Source: Agarophyton chilense
Lineage: Eukaryota; Rhodophyta; Florideophyceae; Gracilariales; Gracilariaceae
DNA: 64,000 bases
Direction of reading: 5' to 3'
Assembly (NCBI GenBank): GCA_030374765.1
Contig: JARGXX010000099.1
Location: 1,798,001-1,862,000 of the forward strand
Shown here one piece after another: positions 34,501 to 43,057 of this stretch. Numbering within the stretch: the first letter of the stretch is position 1; the number at the start of each line of letters is the position of its first letter. A program made the position numbers and the translations under genes. The notes beneath the pieces were generated by a model. The model saw nothing but the letters and a program-made list of their open reading frames with translations, was not told the origin of the DNA and made no database searches.

Positions 34501-36163
34501 TGGTGCAGTGCTGTCGCAGAAGGACGGAGAGGGCAAGCTGCATCCAATCCACTACGCCAGCCGAGTGCTGAGCGACACGAAGCGTCGGTACAGTACCTTT
34601 GAGAGAGAAGCCTTGGCAGTCGTGTTCGCGTTGAAGAAGTTCAGACACTTCTTGCTCAACGGGCCCTTCGTTGTCCATAGCGATCACCAAGCGCTTCGGA
34701 ACGCCTTCACGAAGAAGGACGTTCACGGCAGGTTGTCGCGCTGGTTGAACCTCATGGCGGAGTATAAATTTGAGATTCGCCATGTCGCTGGGAACGCCAA
34801 CGCAGTTGCTGACTTCCTCTCGAGGCCGCAGTATGGAGCCGACGCATATGGGGATGATGACGACGATGACGCTGAAGTTGAAGCCGAGCCGAGGATCGAG
34901 GACTTCTTCGAGCCGGAGGCCGTGACGGAGATCTGCGCGGTTCTCGGAGAAGGACCGACGGGAGGATACGAGCCGACTCTTGAAGCTGGGAGGCAGTACT
35001 TGATCAGCTTCAATGGAGTCTCCGTCCCAGTCCGTATCCGCAGGCAGGCCAAGTCGTACGTCGCCGTGCAAGACATCCTCTTGAAGCAAACGAAGAACGG
35101 GCTAAAGGTTGTTCCCAGGCTGGATGAGCGGACCGATGTCATCAAGGCCATGCACGACGACCACGGCCACTGGGCGAAGAAGTCAACGACGGACTTCGTC
35201 CAGCAGAGGTTCTGGTGGCCGGGGATGAGTCGACATGTGGGTGACTTCGTCGCGTCCTGTGCTTGTCAAGTGGCTGGACCGGTGAGCGTGTACCGCAGCA
35301 CGATGAAGCAACCAGTGTCAGGGTTGTTTGACACATGGTCCATCGACTTCGCAGGCCCACTGCCGCGCACGTGCTGTGGGAACAAGTACTTCTGTGTCGC
35401 AGTCGAACACTTGACCGGATGGCCGGTGGCAATGCCCACCAGAGACCAGACGACGGAGGCAGCGCTCCACATCTTCGAAAGCGAGATCGTCGACGTGTTC
35501 GGGGTACCGAGGTGCGTGGTGTCCGACAACGGTCCGGCGTTCAAGTCAGCCGGATGGAAGAAGGGACTGAGGAAGGCTGGGTCGCAGTGGAAGCCGATCG
35601 CGACGTACATGCCTCAGGCCAATGGCCGCGCGGAGAGGATGGTACAGACCGTGAAGCACGCCTTGTGCCGGATGCTTGTGGTGCAGGGTGGACATTGGGA
35701 CGAGAAGCTGTCGGTTGTGCTGAACTCCTATCGCATGCGCAAGTCGGGGAAGGACAACAGGTCTCCGTTCTTTCTCATGTTCGGTGTCGACGGCAGGAGC
35801 CAGCCGGAAGCAAGGGCAACTAGGGCTCTTGGCCTTGATGCGAGTGGCGAGCCGACCTTGTCAGCAGGCACGAGAGACGTGCAGCTGCTTGCTCTTCAGG
35901 GCCCACGGGCCTCGCGGATTGTTGAGAGGGGAGACCGTCCGGTCGTGCAGCAGTTCAGTGTCGACCAGGCCGTGATGATGTTGAAGCCGAGGTACGAGAC
36001 CTTGTCCGCCATGACACCGAAGTGGATGGGACCGCTCTGGGTTGTGAAGACCCAGCATCCCCGCTACTGGCTGCGGGATGCCAGGGACAAGCGGTCCAGG
36101 AATGGTGTGCACGTGCGCAGGCTGAAGGCCTATCGCGAACGTGACGCCTCCCCGCTGCAGTGA
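31529..36163 (+). CDS. Element E Gag-Pol polyprotein
   Basis: 1544 codons from an ATG at 31529. The order is: Gag (residues about 1-220); two CCHC knuckles, CRYCGKDGHDEHDC and CTHCGRHGHEEADC (about 235-275), both CX2CX4HX4C; a Lys/Arg-rich linker; retropepsin with VLFDSGAVPNVMS (about 470); RT (about 680-880) with FCINFRTLNKVM, MPFGLMNAPATFQR and SVYVDDVVIKS; RNase H (about 980-1090) with VHTDASLHALGAVLSQ and VVHSDHQALRNAF; integrase (about 1200-1430) with an HDDHGHW zinc-finger start and core motifs WSIDFAGPLP, VVSDNGPAF and RAERMVQTVK; then a C-terminal tail with MTPKWMGPLWV. Gag and Pol share one frame, as in many chromoviruses. I do not see a clear chromodomain at the end. It acts in reverse transcription and integration of element E. 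Confidence 0.93.
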   Translation: MSEKMVFDGAIGSDVNHFLFYFENVAEKDLEGEAKARALISYMRGRAFSFYYRKFTAGGTLTKAAGDYETVAKALREEFGRKLEPQVVVERAINMAIGKGEDMTSFIEKTELAYDDAGFTTEQKFVFLTRAAVREVNVKQFVVMHNPKDFDQLKFVLSEYAASMKRFDFDDGASSGVHPKQDVRFGVDRVLRGEVSRLQKAETDHKLDAITRQMSEMALMMKRGSTGGVPHHHKKQCRYCGKDGHDEHDCYKKVRDALMCTHCGRHGHEEADCWAKQRGAPPGNGAGRNPAEPSQNVQVIVEKSEFESDVEVAEEEGRVAAIRRGRDGEPLPKQVDLRHGQGQERMSIRNLTLPRDDQTKRKEKKKAAPRRKAGKASVLKTLTARVEEYDVVSKIAQANAGISIGQLLRGDIREAGAKAKKIFGRQMVKGVVAAADEAYEPYHSDLEEVEDDKRLKLVEARVYGSGVRVLFDSGAVPNVMSDRLKERLNLLVKETRRRVTLADGKEANVVGELKEVPIKFGVVSTRLDFLVVEKSPFDMIIGRPSMRRMRTKLDFEHDTLTLTHGGNEVKLPMESEGVEELGFLSNEFTSDDDIDWAEGDDDSDSSATEPDGLVLCLNEETGETRQLAETEEEAVQNAVSHLDEQDQTAVRSALFNGGSIVAWSLEELTQSKVPYRHSFELSTDKPIYCPTRRLPAKHNDIVKNEIDRMLKAGIIQHSKSPWASPVVIATKRDGEPRFCINFRTLNKVMKADRYPVPNIEELLEDMGGCKVFSKLDMFSGYWQLMLAEEMREKTAFRCKYGSFEFVVMPFGLMNAPATFQRMANELFEDMPFVSVYVDDVVIKSKTMRAHMLHLAEVCERLRQNNLKLKLSKCYFAVPNVEVLGHIVNEDGVHTDPEKVKQIVEAQAPKSRKALRSFLGLASFYRRFIKNFSKIAAPLHELTATNVTFKWNDDAEMSFQKLKEVMTSPPVLCFPDLEKVFKVHTDASLHALGAVLSQKDGEGKLHPIHYASRVLSDTKRRYSTFEREALAVVFALKKFRHFLLNGPFVVHSDHQALRNAFTKKDVHGRLSRWLNLMAEYKFEIRHVAGNANAVADFLSRPQYGADAYGDDDDDDAEVEAEPRIEDFFEPEAVTEICAVLGEGPTGGYEPTLEAGRQYLISFNGVSVPVRIRRQAKSYVAVQDILLKQTKNGLKVVPRLDERTDVIKAMHDDHGHWAKKSTTDFVQQRFWWPGMSRHVGDFVASCACQVAGPVSVYRSTMKQPVSGLFDTWSIDFAGPLPRTCCGNKYFCVAVEHLTGWPVAMPTRDQTTEAALHIFESEIVDVFGVPRCVVSDNGPAFKSAGWKKGLRKAGSQWKPIATYMPQANGRAERMVQTVKHALCRMLVVQGGHWDEKLSVVLNSYRMRKSGKDNRSPFFLMFGVDGRSQPEARATRALGLDASGEPTLSAGTRDVQLLALQGPRASRIVERGDRPVVQQFSVDQAVMMLKPRYETLSAMTPKWMGPLWVVKTQHPRYWLRDARDKRSRNGVHVRRLKAYRERDASPLQ

Positions 36164-37622
36164 CGAGCAAGCTTTGCTCGCAGGGTTGGGCCGACGTATG
36201 AGATGTCGTCGGCCCAGAAGCCCCGCCAGGGATACGCGACGCCGTGGTGGTGAGCTTGGACTTGTGCTTGTCGCTTGGGAGCTTCGTCTTGGTCTTGATC
36301 AAGATGAAGAAGACAACGACCGGGTTACAGATCCGGGAGAGGTATAGTGGACTACGTCTGCTTTGTCCGCACCGCGCTCGTCGCCATGTGGCGACGGGGG
36401 TACGTCCGGGAGAGACGCAGAGTACGACACCTGCTTTGGATCTGAACCGCTGGTCGCTGTCACCCTTGGATACTCGAGGCTGAGGCTGATGGCTGAAGCC
36501 TTATGTAACTCGAAGTTGACGTTGGTTGGAGATGAACGATGAGCGCACGGACGCGAGATGACAGGACGGAGCGCGTGGTTGACATCATGACGAGCAAGAT
36601 GCGTGGCCGGTGAGATGCGCCGAGGCGCCTCGTGCGTCCGAGTTGCCGCCCTCCCGTGTCGAGTGAGACATGAACGTCACGAGCGAGCGCGTTGGAGATG
36701 AAGAAGCGGGGTGTCTTGCGCAGCGCGCGTTTGCTCCATCGACCGTGGGGGTAGCATCGCCCGCGCGGGGCAAACCGACATTAACGAATGTGGTCCGGCG
36801 AAGGCGACACGCGCGCAACTGTCGACGGAACAACAGCGCGCGACTTGGAAGCGAATGCGACGCGAGGCCATCCCGGCGAGGATTGCATGCGCGCGAATGC
36901 GAGGCCTTCTCGGCCAACGTTGATGGCATGGACGACGCGCCAGGCAAGGAGAACGCAATGCCGGCGCGCACGGGATGGTTGACGATGATGCGACGACGGC
37001 GCGTGCGCTGCAAGGCGCGAACCGGGGTTGCAAGCGTTGCGAACTGCTCGGAGTGCGTGCGCGAACGGATGAGGGCGCCGGGGTTGCAAACATGCGAACC
37101 GCTCGGCGAGAGTGTGGCGTGATGATAGCGTGCGTGGTCCGGGTTTGTGACTGTTGCGGTTGAGCGCGGCGCGCATGCGTTGGCGGATGATGAGAGTGAT
37201 GGTCTGCTGTGCGCGCGGAGCCCCGACAGTTATGTGCACTGTCAGCGAGGCCCGCGGCGCCAGGTGGCAATTTGTGCATTTCTGGATTTTAAGTGAAGTT
37301 TCAACTATAAAGGTTCTACACGTGGCAAAAGGTATAATTTTACAGCAGGACAAGCCCAACGCACAAGTGCATCTGAAAAGTGGACCCGATGCACCTGTGC
37401 CTACGGGGAGGTCAATCCCCGACGGCCCCGAAGGAGCGCCCCGGAGGGGCTAAACCGGTAACGGGAACCGAAGTTCACGCGCACAGGGGGCCAACCGTGC
37501 ACCCGGAGAAGATTTTGACCTGGCAGATGGATGGCGCACGGGGTATTTATACTAGACCCCGAACCGCCTCCGCCGGCTACGACGACGGCGGCGTGGGCGC
37601 GCCGATTGGTGGTTGGGCCGGA
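36164..37622 (+). other. GC-rich 3' region of element E without a clear gene
   Basis: This 1.46-kb stretch between the gag-pol stop and the 3' LTR is strongly CG-dinucleotide-rich. It holds overlapping frames of up to 200 codons on both strands, as expected by chance in GC-rich DNA (Arg/Ala-rich products such as RARRAQPQQ). None has a recognisable domain. It is long for a Ty3-like element with 190-bp LTRs. A TATTTATA box-like site lies near 37545 just before the LTR. Confidence 0.45.
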
Positions 37623-37812
37623 TGTCGTGGCCACATGTGCCACGTGTTTAGGGTTACACCGTCGTCGCCACTGCCGACCGCTGCGTCACCCGGTTCGATT
37701 CCGAGGTGCGCGGGTCTTGGCGCTGCGCACGGTGCACTAATAGTGACCCATTCGGGGTCCACCCAAAAGTAAATGAGGTAGCATCGCCTTCCCGACATTT
37801 CTAGCCCTCACA
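37623..37812 (+). repeat. 3' LTR of element E
   Basis: 190 bp, nearly identical to the 5' LTR. Followed by AATAG at 37813-37817. The expected polypurine tract is weak: GGTGGTTGGGCCGGA lies directly before it. Confidence 0.95.
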
Positions 37813-37817
37813 AATAG

Positions 37818-39146
37818 GTTGGAAAAAAATTTGCGATCCAAAAAGGTATGAAAAGAAATCAATGTTTTCTCTTCAAGCATGGATGCGACGTCCATCGCAA
37901 TTGTCGAAGAATCGATATAATTTTTGTCATATGTGCGGAAAATTGAAGTAAAATTAAAACAAAGAGAATATAACCAGCGAAAATCAGCCCCGACGTTCGT
38001 TTCCTTTGAACTTGCAACTTTTGAACGTTCTGCTGTACTATGGGCAAAGTCGGGAGTGTATTTTAACGAAACTAAGAAAAAGTACTAAAATGAACGCAAC
38101 TGCTTGCCTATTTTTTGAAAACTATTACTAAGGCCTCACTGTGCTCTTTGCATCACAATCAAACGAGAAACGAGATATTTTCTGCAGTGGTAAGGATAGT
38201 TTCGGAGGATGATGATGAGGGTAAGTTGCTTTTAAAGGAAACAGAGTGGTGGGACGGAATTGAAATTGAATACAAAGATTCCATTTTACATCGACCACTG
38301 TGACCGAAAACACGGAATCATCTACACCACAGAGAACTCACAATTTGATTTATAAGATGCCAAGGTCTCTGTTTCCTTTGCGAACCCAATTTGTTGCATT
38401 GTGTCGTGTGTTTTGCGCATTGCAGATTAATTCAATTTAAAGCCGTAAAACAATATAAAGGGTTCAAAACCCATCCAGACATTAACAGAAAGTTGCTCTA
38501 AGCAGAAAACGACAATATGACCCCAAAAACGACAAGAAGTCTTTTTATGGCTCAAAATCAATGTTGGAAATGGGCTGGAGCTTTTGGGTCTGAGTTCAGA
38601 CCTTGGCGCAACTTGATAAACCCATTGCAAATCCCAGGACGGCAGACAAGGTAGCTTTAGACAATAAACTGTAGCTTGCAATCTACAAGAGGGTATGAGT
38701 GTGGCGCTGTTGTGTCGCGAGACTTTGAAGGCAATGCAGGCGTAGTGGTAACCACAGTGCTCATAGCACAGAAGATTTTTGGGGTTTTGGAATTGGTGCG
38801 AGAAGACCCGCAAATACAGTTTACCAAACCGAATCAGAATTTGGCCGATGCTGACGGAATGATATTGTATGGAAGAGGGCGACGATAGCCAAGACTATTA
38901 TCCCCATCCAGCGACATGTTCACGCTGCACCCCAGAGCTAAGCCCTCCCCAATTTCTACGGTTTCCCGAAAATGTTTTTAGGCTCTATTAATGCGCAACA
39001 ACACCCTCATTACACGCTTTAAATTAAGTCGTTGGTGCTGAATGGCTTGGCGTGGAGCCAGGTCGTTTAATTACCATAGATTATTCACAGGCTACTTGTA
39101 CGCTTACAATTCAGTTTGACTTGCATCGCCGGCCCCAATTTTCTTC
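37818..39146. other. No recognisable gene
   Basis: Host or old repeat sequence following element E. The longest frame (38427-38813, minus) is Cys/Phe/Leu-rich and unconvincing. No RNA gene or repeat pair was seen. Confidence 0.4.
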
Positions 39147-39821
39147 TTATCTTTGTGTTATCGCTTCTCGTCGTGCTTTTTCAAGGCATCTAATACTTCT
39201 TGGTTGGTAAGGTGGCGCCCGCGTTGCGTGTTTATCCTGATAGTTCTGTTGACCATGGTCGACGGTTCCGTTCAGAAGGCCGCGCGATTCACGCATGTAA
39301 GAGGTTACTAGCGTATCGAAACTTACCTTAATGTTGGCTGCATCCGCATAAGTCAATGATTGTATTGGCAAAAATGAAGCTCTTTCTTCTTCCGAGAAAT
39401 AAGCACTTGAACACTCAAAGCTCTTGACAGTGTTTCTGGGAGTTACACACGCATTGTATGCGTCAATTATGGCTGTGGCTGCGTCAAAAGCGTCGAATGT
39501 CTTCGTTGTTTTCGTCATCAGGTGGACGACTTGCTGAAGATAGGATTTTGGCGAAGAGAACACTCCAACGTCAAGCGTAACATGGAAGCTGCTGGTGCTC
39601 ACCGCTTTGAAAAGTGAAAGATTTCATGGAGGCGTGTAATTAAATTGCTTTAAACGACTTATTCTTTCTGCTGTGTTTAAGATCTGCGGCACAGCCGCGA
39701 TGATTTTTGTTGAGCTGTCTGGGACTGATGTGTTCAAAAGAGGCGTCAAAAAATGACAAGGGTTTGAAGCGGACAGTGGAAGAGATGAGGATGGGTCAGC
39801 ATTTGATGCGGATCTTGGCAA
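39147..39821 (-). pseudogene. Unrecognised protein frame with one in-frame stop
   Basis: Read from 39821, a Ser/Pro-rich start (MPRSASNADPSSSLPLSAS) leads through an in-frame TGA at 39624-39626 into a further frame of about 150 codons in the same phase (FDAFDAATAIIDAYNACV; SYMRESRGLL), ending at 39147. Removing the single stop would leave about 224 codons. The composition is protein-like and soluble, but I recognise no family. It may be a broken host gene, a gene with an unseen splice, or part of a transposon. Confidence 0.35.
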
Positions 39822-40677
39822 AGTTGGTGACGTCTGCCAAAGGGTTTAGCATTGTCTTGTGCTACCAAATGTGGTGGGTAAGAGGGTGATAGGGATCTTG
39901 TTGGACTGTTTTACCGGGGTGCATTGGACTTTTTTTTTGTTCCAGGGTGCTCAGAAAGAAAAATGAGAACTGATATCAAGTGGTTTTTCACTGAAGATAT
40001 AATTGTGACATATGTGTATGAAAAATGGTACTCGAACCACGAATTTTGCCGCTGCATAAACGCTCTATTGTTGAAGATGGGATATTCCTCTATATCCACG
40101 AAGAAGCAATTAAAAATCTGAGTCCAATTTAAGTGCCAAGGGCCACATTACAAGGAGCTGAGTTACATCCAACGAAGAAAGTTCAAATCGAAATTTCGAT
40201 CGTAAAATTCGAAAAGAATAATAATCGAAAGGTACAATTACGCAGCTAAGACCATGGACAGGAAGCTTGCACTTGGCGCCCGTTCCAGGAATCATCACTG
40301 GATACAGCGAATCAGAATGCATCCTGGGTTTATGCTACAAGCCAACTGGAACTGTTGAGCTTGGCATGGTTCGTACCAACCTGGTGAGTTGACCTCGTTC
40401 TGACTAACCTCGCCGCTTTGCTAACGACTATGATGTTATAACCAAAAAGCCTTCGCACTGTGGATTTTCGACCAAGTACAACCGTTTCCATCAGTTCAGT
40501 CTTCAAGTACAAGTTATCATCGATTATTAAGCTCAGATTTTTTTGCTCTATTTCACAGACCACACGCCCTCTCTAGTTTAAATCCAAGTGCCGTAGCGCG
40601 GAACTTATCATCATCTCGGCAACACAGTGTTCTCGAAGTTCTCTGTCATAGCTGCATTTGGACCTATTACATCGCGA
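39822..40677. other. Upstream region of lepA, no clear gene
   Basis: Short frames only on both strands (70-78 codons on minus at 40110-40322 and 40330-40563). A GTGAGT donor-like site at about 40383 with a CTAAC at about 40406 hints at an upstream intron, but no exon can be supported. The lepA promoter should lie here. Confidence 0.35.
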
Positions 40678-43040
40678 ATGTTTACCGCAATTGGACATAT
40701 GGGTATCAACGATGTCGCTTTCGTCAGCCCTTGCCCAACTGGAAACTACATAGCTACATTATCGACATCCTCGAGCTTCAAATGCTCCAATAGAGCTTCG
40801 TCTACATCAAGAGGTGCTGTAGGCATGGAAAAGCGAAACAAAAGTTTGTCTGCCGGTTTCCCTCTTTCTACAACGGCTGTGTTGGACACGTCAAGGAATA
40901 AGAGAAAGCAGACGTCTTCCAAAATGAATAACCAATACAGAAGCGTTCCCACCAACAAAATCCGCAATATAAGCATTATTGCTCACATTGACCATGGGAA
41001 AAGCACTCTTGCGGATCGACTGCTTGAAATAACTGGCACAGTATCTGCACGGGATATGAAGGAGCAGTTCATGGATAGCAACGAAATTGAACGAGACCGA
41101 GGTATTACGATCAAGCTCAATGCGGCGCGGATGAACTATACGAACCCGGAAGATGGTCAAGATTACGTCATTCATTTGATTGACACCCCCGGGCATGTTG
41201 ATTTCACGTTTGAAGTATCGCGTTCTCTGGAAGCTTGCGAAGGCGCGCTGCTTGTCGTAGACGCCTCTCAAGGTGTTGAAGCCCAAACACTGGCCAATGT
41301 GTACCTTGCGCTTGATGCTAATCTTGAACTCATTCCTATCTTAAACAAGATCGATTTACCAGGAGCAGAACCCGAGCGTGTTCGACGTGAAATTGAGGAA
41401 GTTGTTGGACTAGATGTCTCGAATGCGATCCATGCATCCGCCAAATCTGGGATTGGAATTGATGAGGTTCTAAGAGGTATCATAAAGTATATACCTCCCC
41501 CACTGGACAACTCAGGTTCGTCTTTGCGAGCTCTTATATTTGATTCTTACTACGATCCATATCGAGGAGTTATTGTTTACTTCAGGATAATAGATGGCCA
41601 GATTCGTAAAGGCGAAAAGATCAAGTTCATGGTTACTGGGAAAGAATTTGTTGCAGAAGAAATTGGCGTCATGACCCCAGACCAGCAACCTGTCCAAGTT
41701 CTCAGTTCTGGGGAAATCGGTTACCTTATTGCCGGAGTAAAGACTGTGGAGGATGCTAGAGTGGGCGACACGATTACAACCTCCGTGAACAGCGCCAAAT
41801 GCCCACTTCCTGGATACCAAGAAGCCAAACCTATGCTCTTCGCAGGACTGTTTCCTGTCGAAAGTGACCAATACAACCAGCTCAAAGATTCACTTGAGAA
41901 GCTGAAACTCAATGATGCTGCTTTACAATTTGAGGTTGAGAACTCCGCTGCGATGGGTTTCGGCTTTCGGTGTGGCTTCCTGGGCTTGCTTCATATGGAT
42001 GTCGTGCAAGAACGACTTGAGCGAGAATACGGATTGGACATTATAACAACTGCGCCATCCGTTGTATACGCTGTGAAACCGATAAAAGGTCAGGAATTCT
42101 ATTTAGACAACCCAGCCGATTTACCTGACGCCACAAAACGCGAATATATCGCCGAACCTTACTGCAAACTGGAAATCATCACCCCTGAAGAATATGTAGG
42201 ACCGGTACGTATGAGCGCAAAGCTTTACGAAGATGCGAAAGACCACGACAAGAATTCTGCCAGCTAACTTTGTCTAACTACTACCTACACTTCGATTAGC
42301 TTATGGAGCTCGCTCAAAGTCGACGAGGAGAGTATCAGGATATGAGATACCTTGTTCAGGGGCGAACAACACTTGTTTACGACCTCCCCTTGGCTGAGCT
42401 GGTGAACGACTTCTTTGATCACTTGAAATCTCGGACGAAGGGTTATGCGTCCATGGAGTATACATTCACTGGTTATCGACAAAACGATTTGGTTCGACTA
42501 GATGTCGCTATAAACGGGGACGATGTCGACGCCTTGTCATGCATAGTTCACCGTGATAAGGCACATAGTGTGGGGAAAGCGCTCGTCACCAAGTTGAAAG
42601 AAATCGTTCCCAGAGCTCAGTTCAAGATCCCTATTCAAGCTAAGATCGGCGCAAAGGTTGTCGCCAGCCAGCAGTTGTCCGCCTTAAGAAAAGGTATGTA
42701 TGATTGGTGCACATATTTTTGGGGGGAATTCTTCAAACCAACACGGCTGTTCACTAACATGCTCCATTGTTTATCATTCATTGATATCCAGATGTCACTG
42801 CCAAGTAGGTTAAATCTGATTCTTATTCCCGGTTTGTAGTACATCGAATCCTTCTTCCGCTAACATCCCATTCTTTTGTGATCTTTCTTGTTCAATAGAT
42901 GCTACGGAGGAGATATTTCCAGAAAGAAGAAACTGATTCAAAAGCAAGCAGCTGGCAAGAAGAGAATGAAGTCCGTCGGAAAAGTTAGCGTTCCACAAGA
43001 AGCATTCAAGGCCATGCTGTCTATCAATGAAAGTTTGTAA
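40678..43040 (+). CDS. lepA: Plastid-type translation factor LepA/EF4 (four exons)
   Basis: GTPase that binds translating ribosomes and promotes back-translocation or ribosome remodelling; the plant organelle form acts in chloroplasts. Inferred exons are 40678-42204, 42300-42693, 42792-42804 and 42899-43040, giving 691 aa. Motifs: G1 AHIDHGKST (about 102-110), G3 DTPGH (about 169-173), G4 NKID (about 223-226); then the EF4 C-terminal signature [12 protein letters not shown] and a [17 protein letters not shown] tail. The body matches chloroplast rather than mitochondrial EF4 in its [11 protein letters not shown] and [14 protein letters not shown] segments. A leader of about 90 residues, with AFVSP near its start, is a likely plastid transit peptide. 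The first ATG in frame is 40678; 40699 ([11 protein letters not shown]) is an alternative. All three introns are GT-AG, 94-98 nt, with CTAAC sites, and splicing restores the conserved core at every junction. Confidence 0.92.
42792..42804 (+). other. lepA: 13-nt microexon of lepA
   Basis: ATGTCACTGCCAA lies between acceptor CCAG (ends 42791) and donor GTAGGT (42805). Exon 2 ends with one base (G, 42693) and exon 4 begins with A (42899); only with this exon do they read ALRK-DVTAK-CYGGD, matching EF4 proteins (usually ALRKDVLAKCYGGD). Direct joining of exons 2 and 4 shifts the frame. Flanking introns are 98 and 94 nt, each with a CTAAC site (42754-42758 and 42860-42864). Confidence 0.88.
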
Positions 43041-43057
43041 ACAGACACTTGTGGGAT

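Larger units (their letters stand above)
31281..37812 (+). mobile_element. LTR element E, Ty3/gypsy-like, apparently whole and very young
   Basis: Direct 190-bp LTRs (31281-31470, 37623-37812), starting TGTCGTGG and ending CTCACA, differ at two positions by eye. Target duplications AATAG occur at 31276-31280 and 37813-37817. A primer-binding site begins two bases after the 5' LTR. One uninterrupted gag-pol frame fills 31529-36163, followed by about 1.46 kb of GC-rich sequence before the 3' LTR. The element is markedly more GC-rich than its surroundings. Near-identical LTRs, intact ends and an unbroken frame indicate a recent insertion that looks whole. No envelope-like gene is seen. Confidence 0.95.

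Noticed and set aside
34136-35089. 317-codon minus-strand frame opposite gag-pol of element E
   Set aside because: It is the antisense shadow of the RT/RNase H coding sequence, whose identity is certain.
36585-37453. Several long frames on both strands in the GC-rich 3' part of element E
   Set aside because: They overlap each other in most frames, are Arg/Ala/Ser-rich and show no motif, which is what GC-rich DNA gives by chance.
40140-40400. Possible upstream exon of lepA ending at a GTGAGT donor
   Set aside because: An apparent donor and CTAAC exist but no acceptor joins it in phase to a sensible leader, and the ATG at 40678 already gives a plausible transit peptide.
42810-43057. Extension of the PLP-enzyme frame through the lepA 3' exons
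   Set aside because: The frame stays open by chance antisense to lepA exon 4. A GTAAGA donor at 43192, a CTAAC site and an AG acceptor at 43087 restore the family C-terminus, so the extension is read as intron and neighbour sequence.
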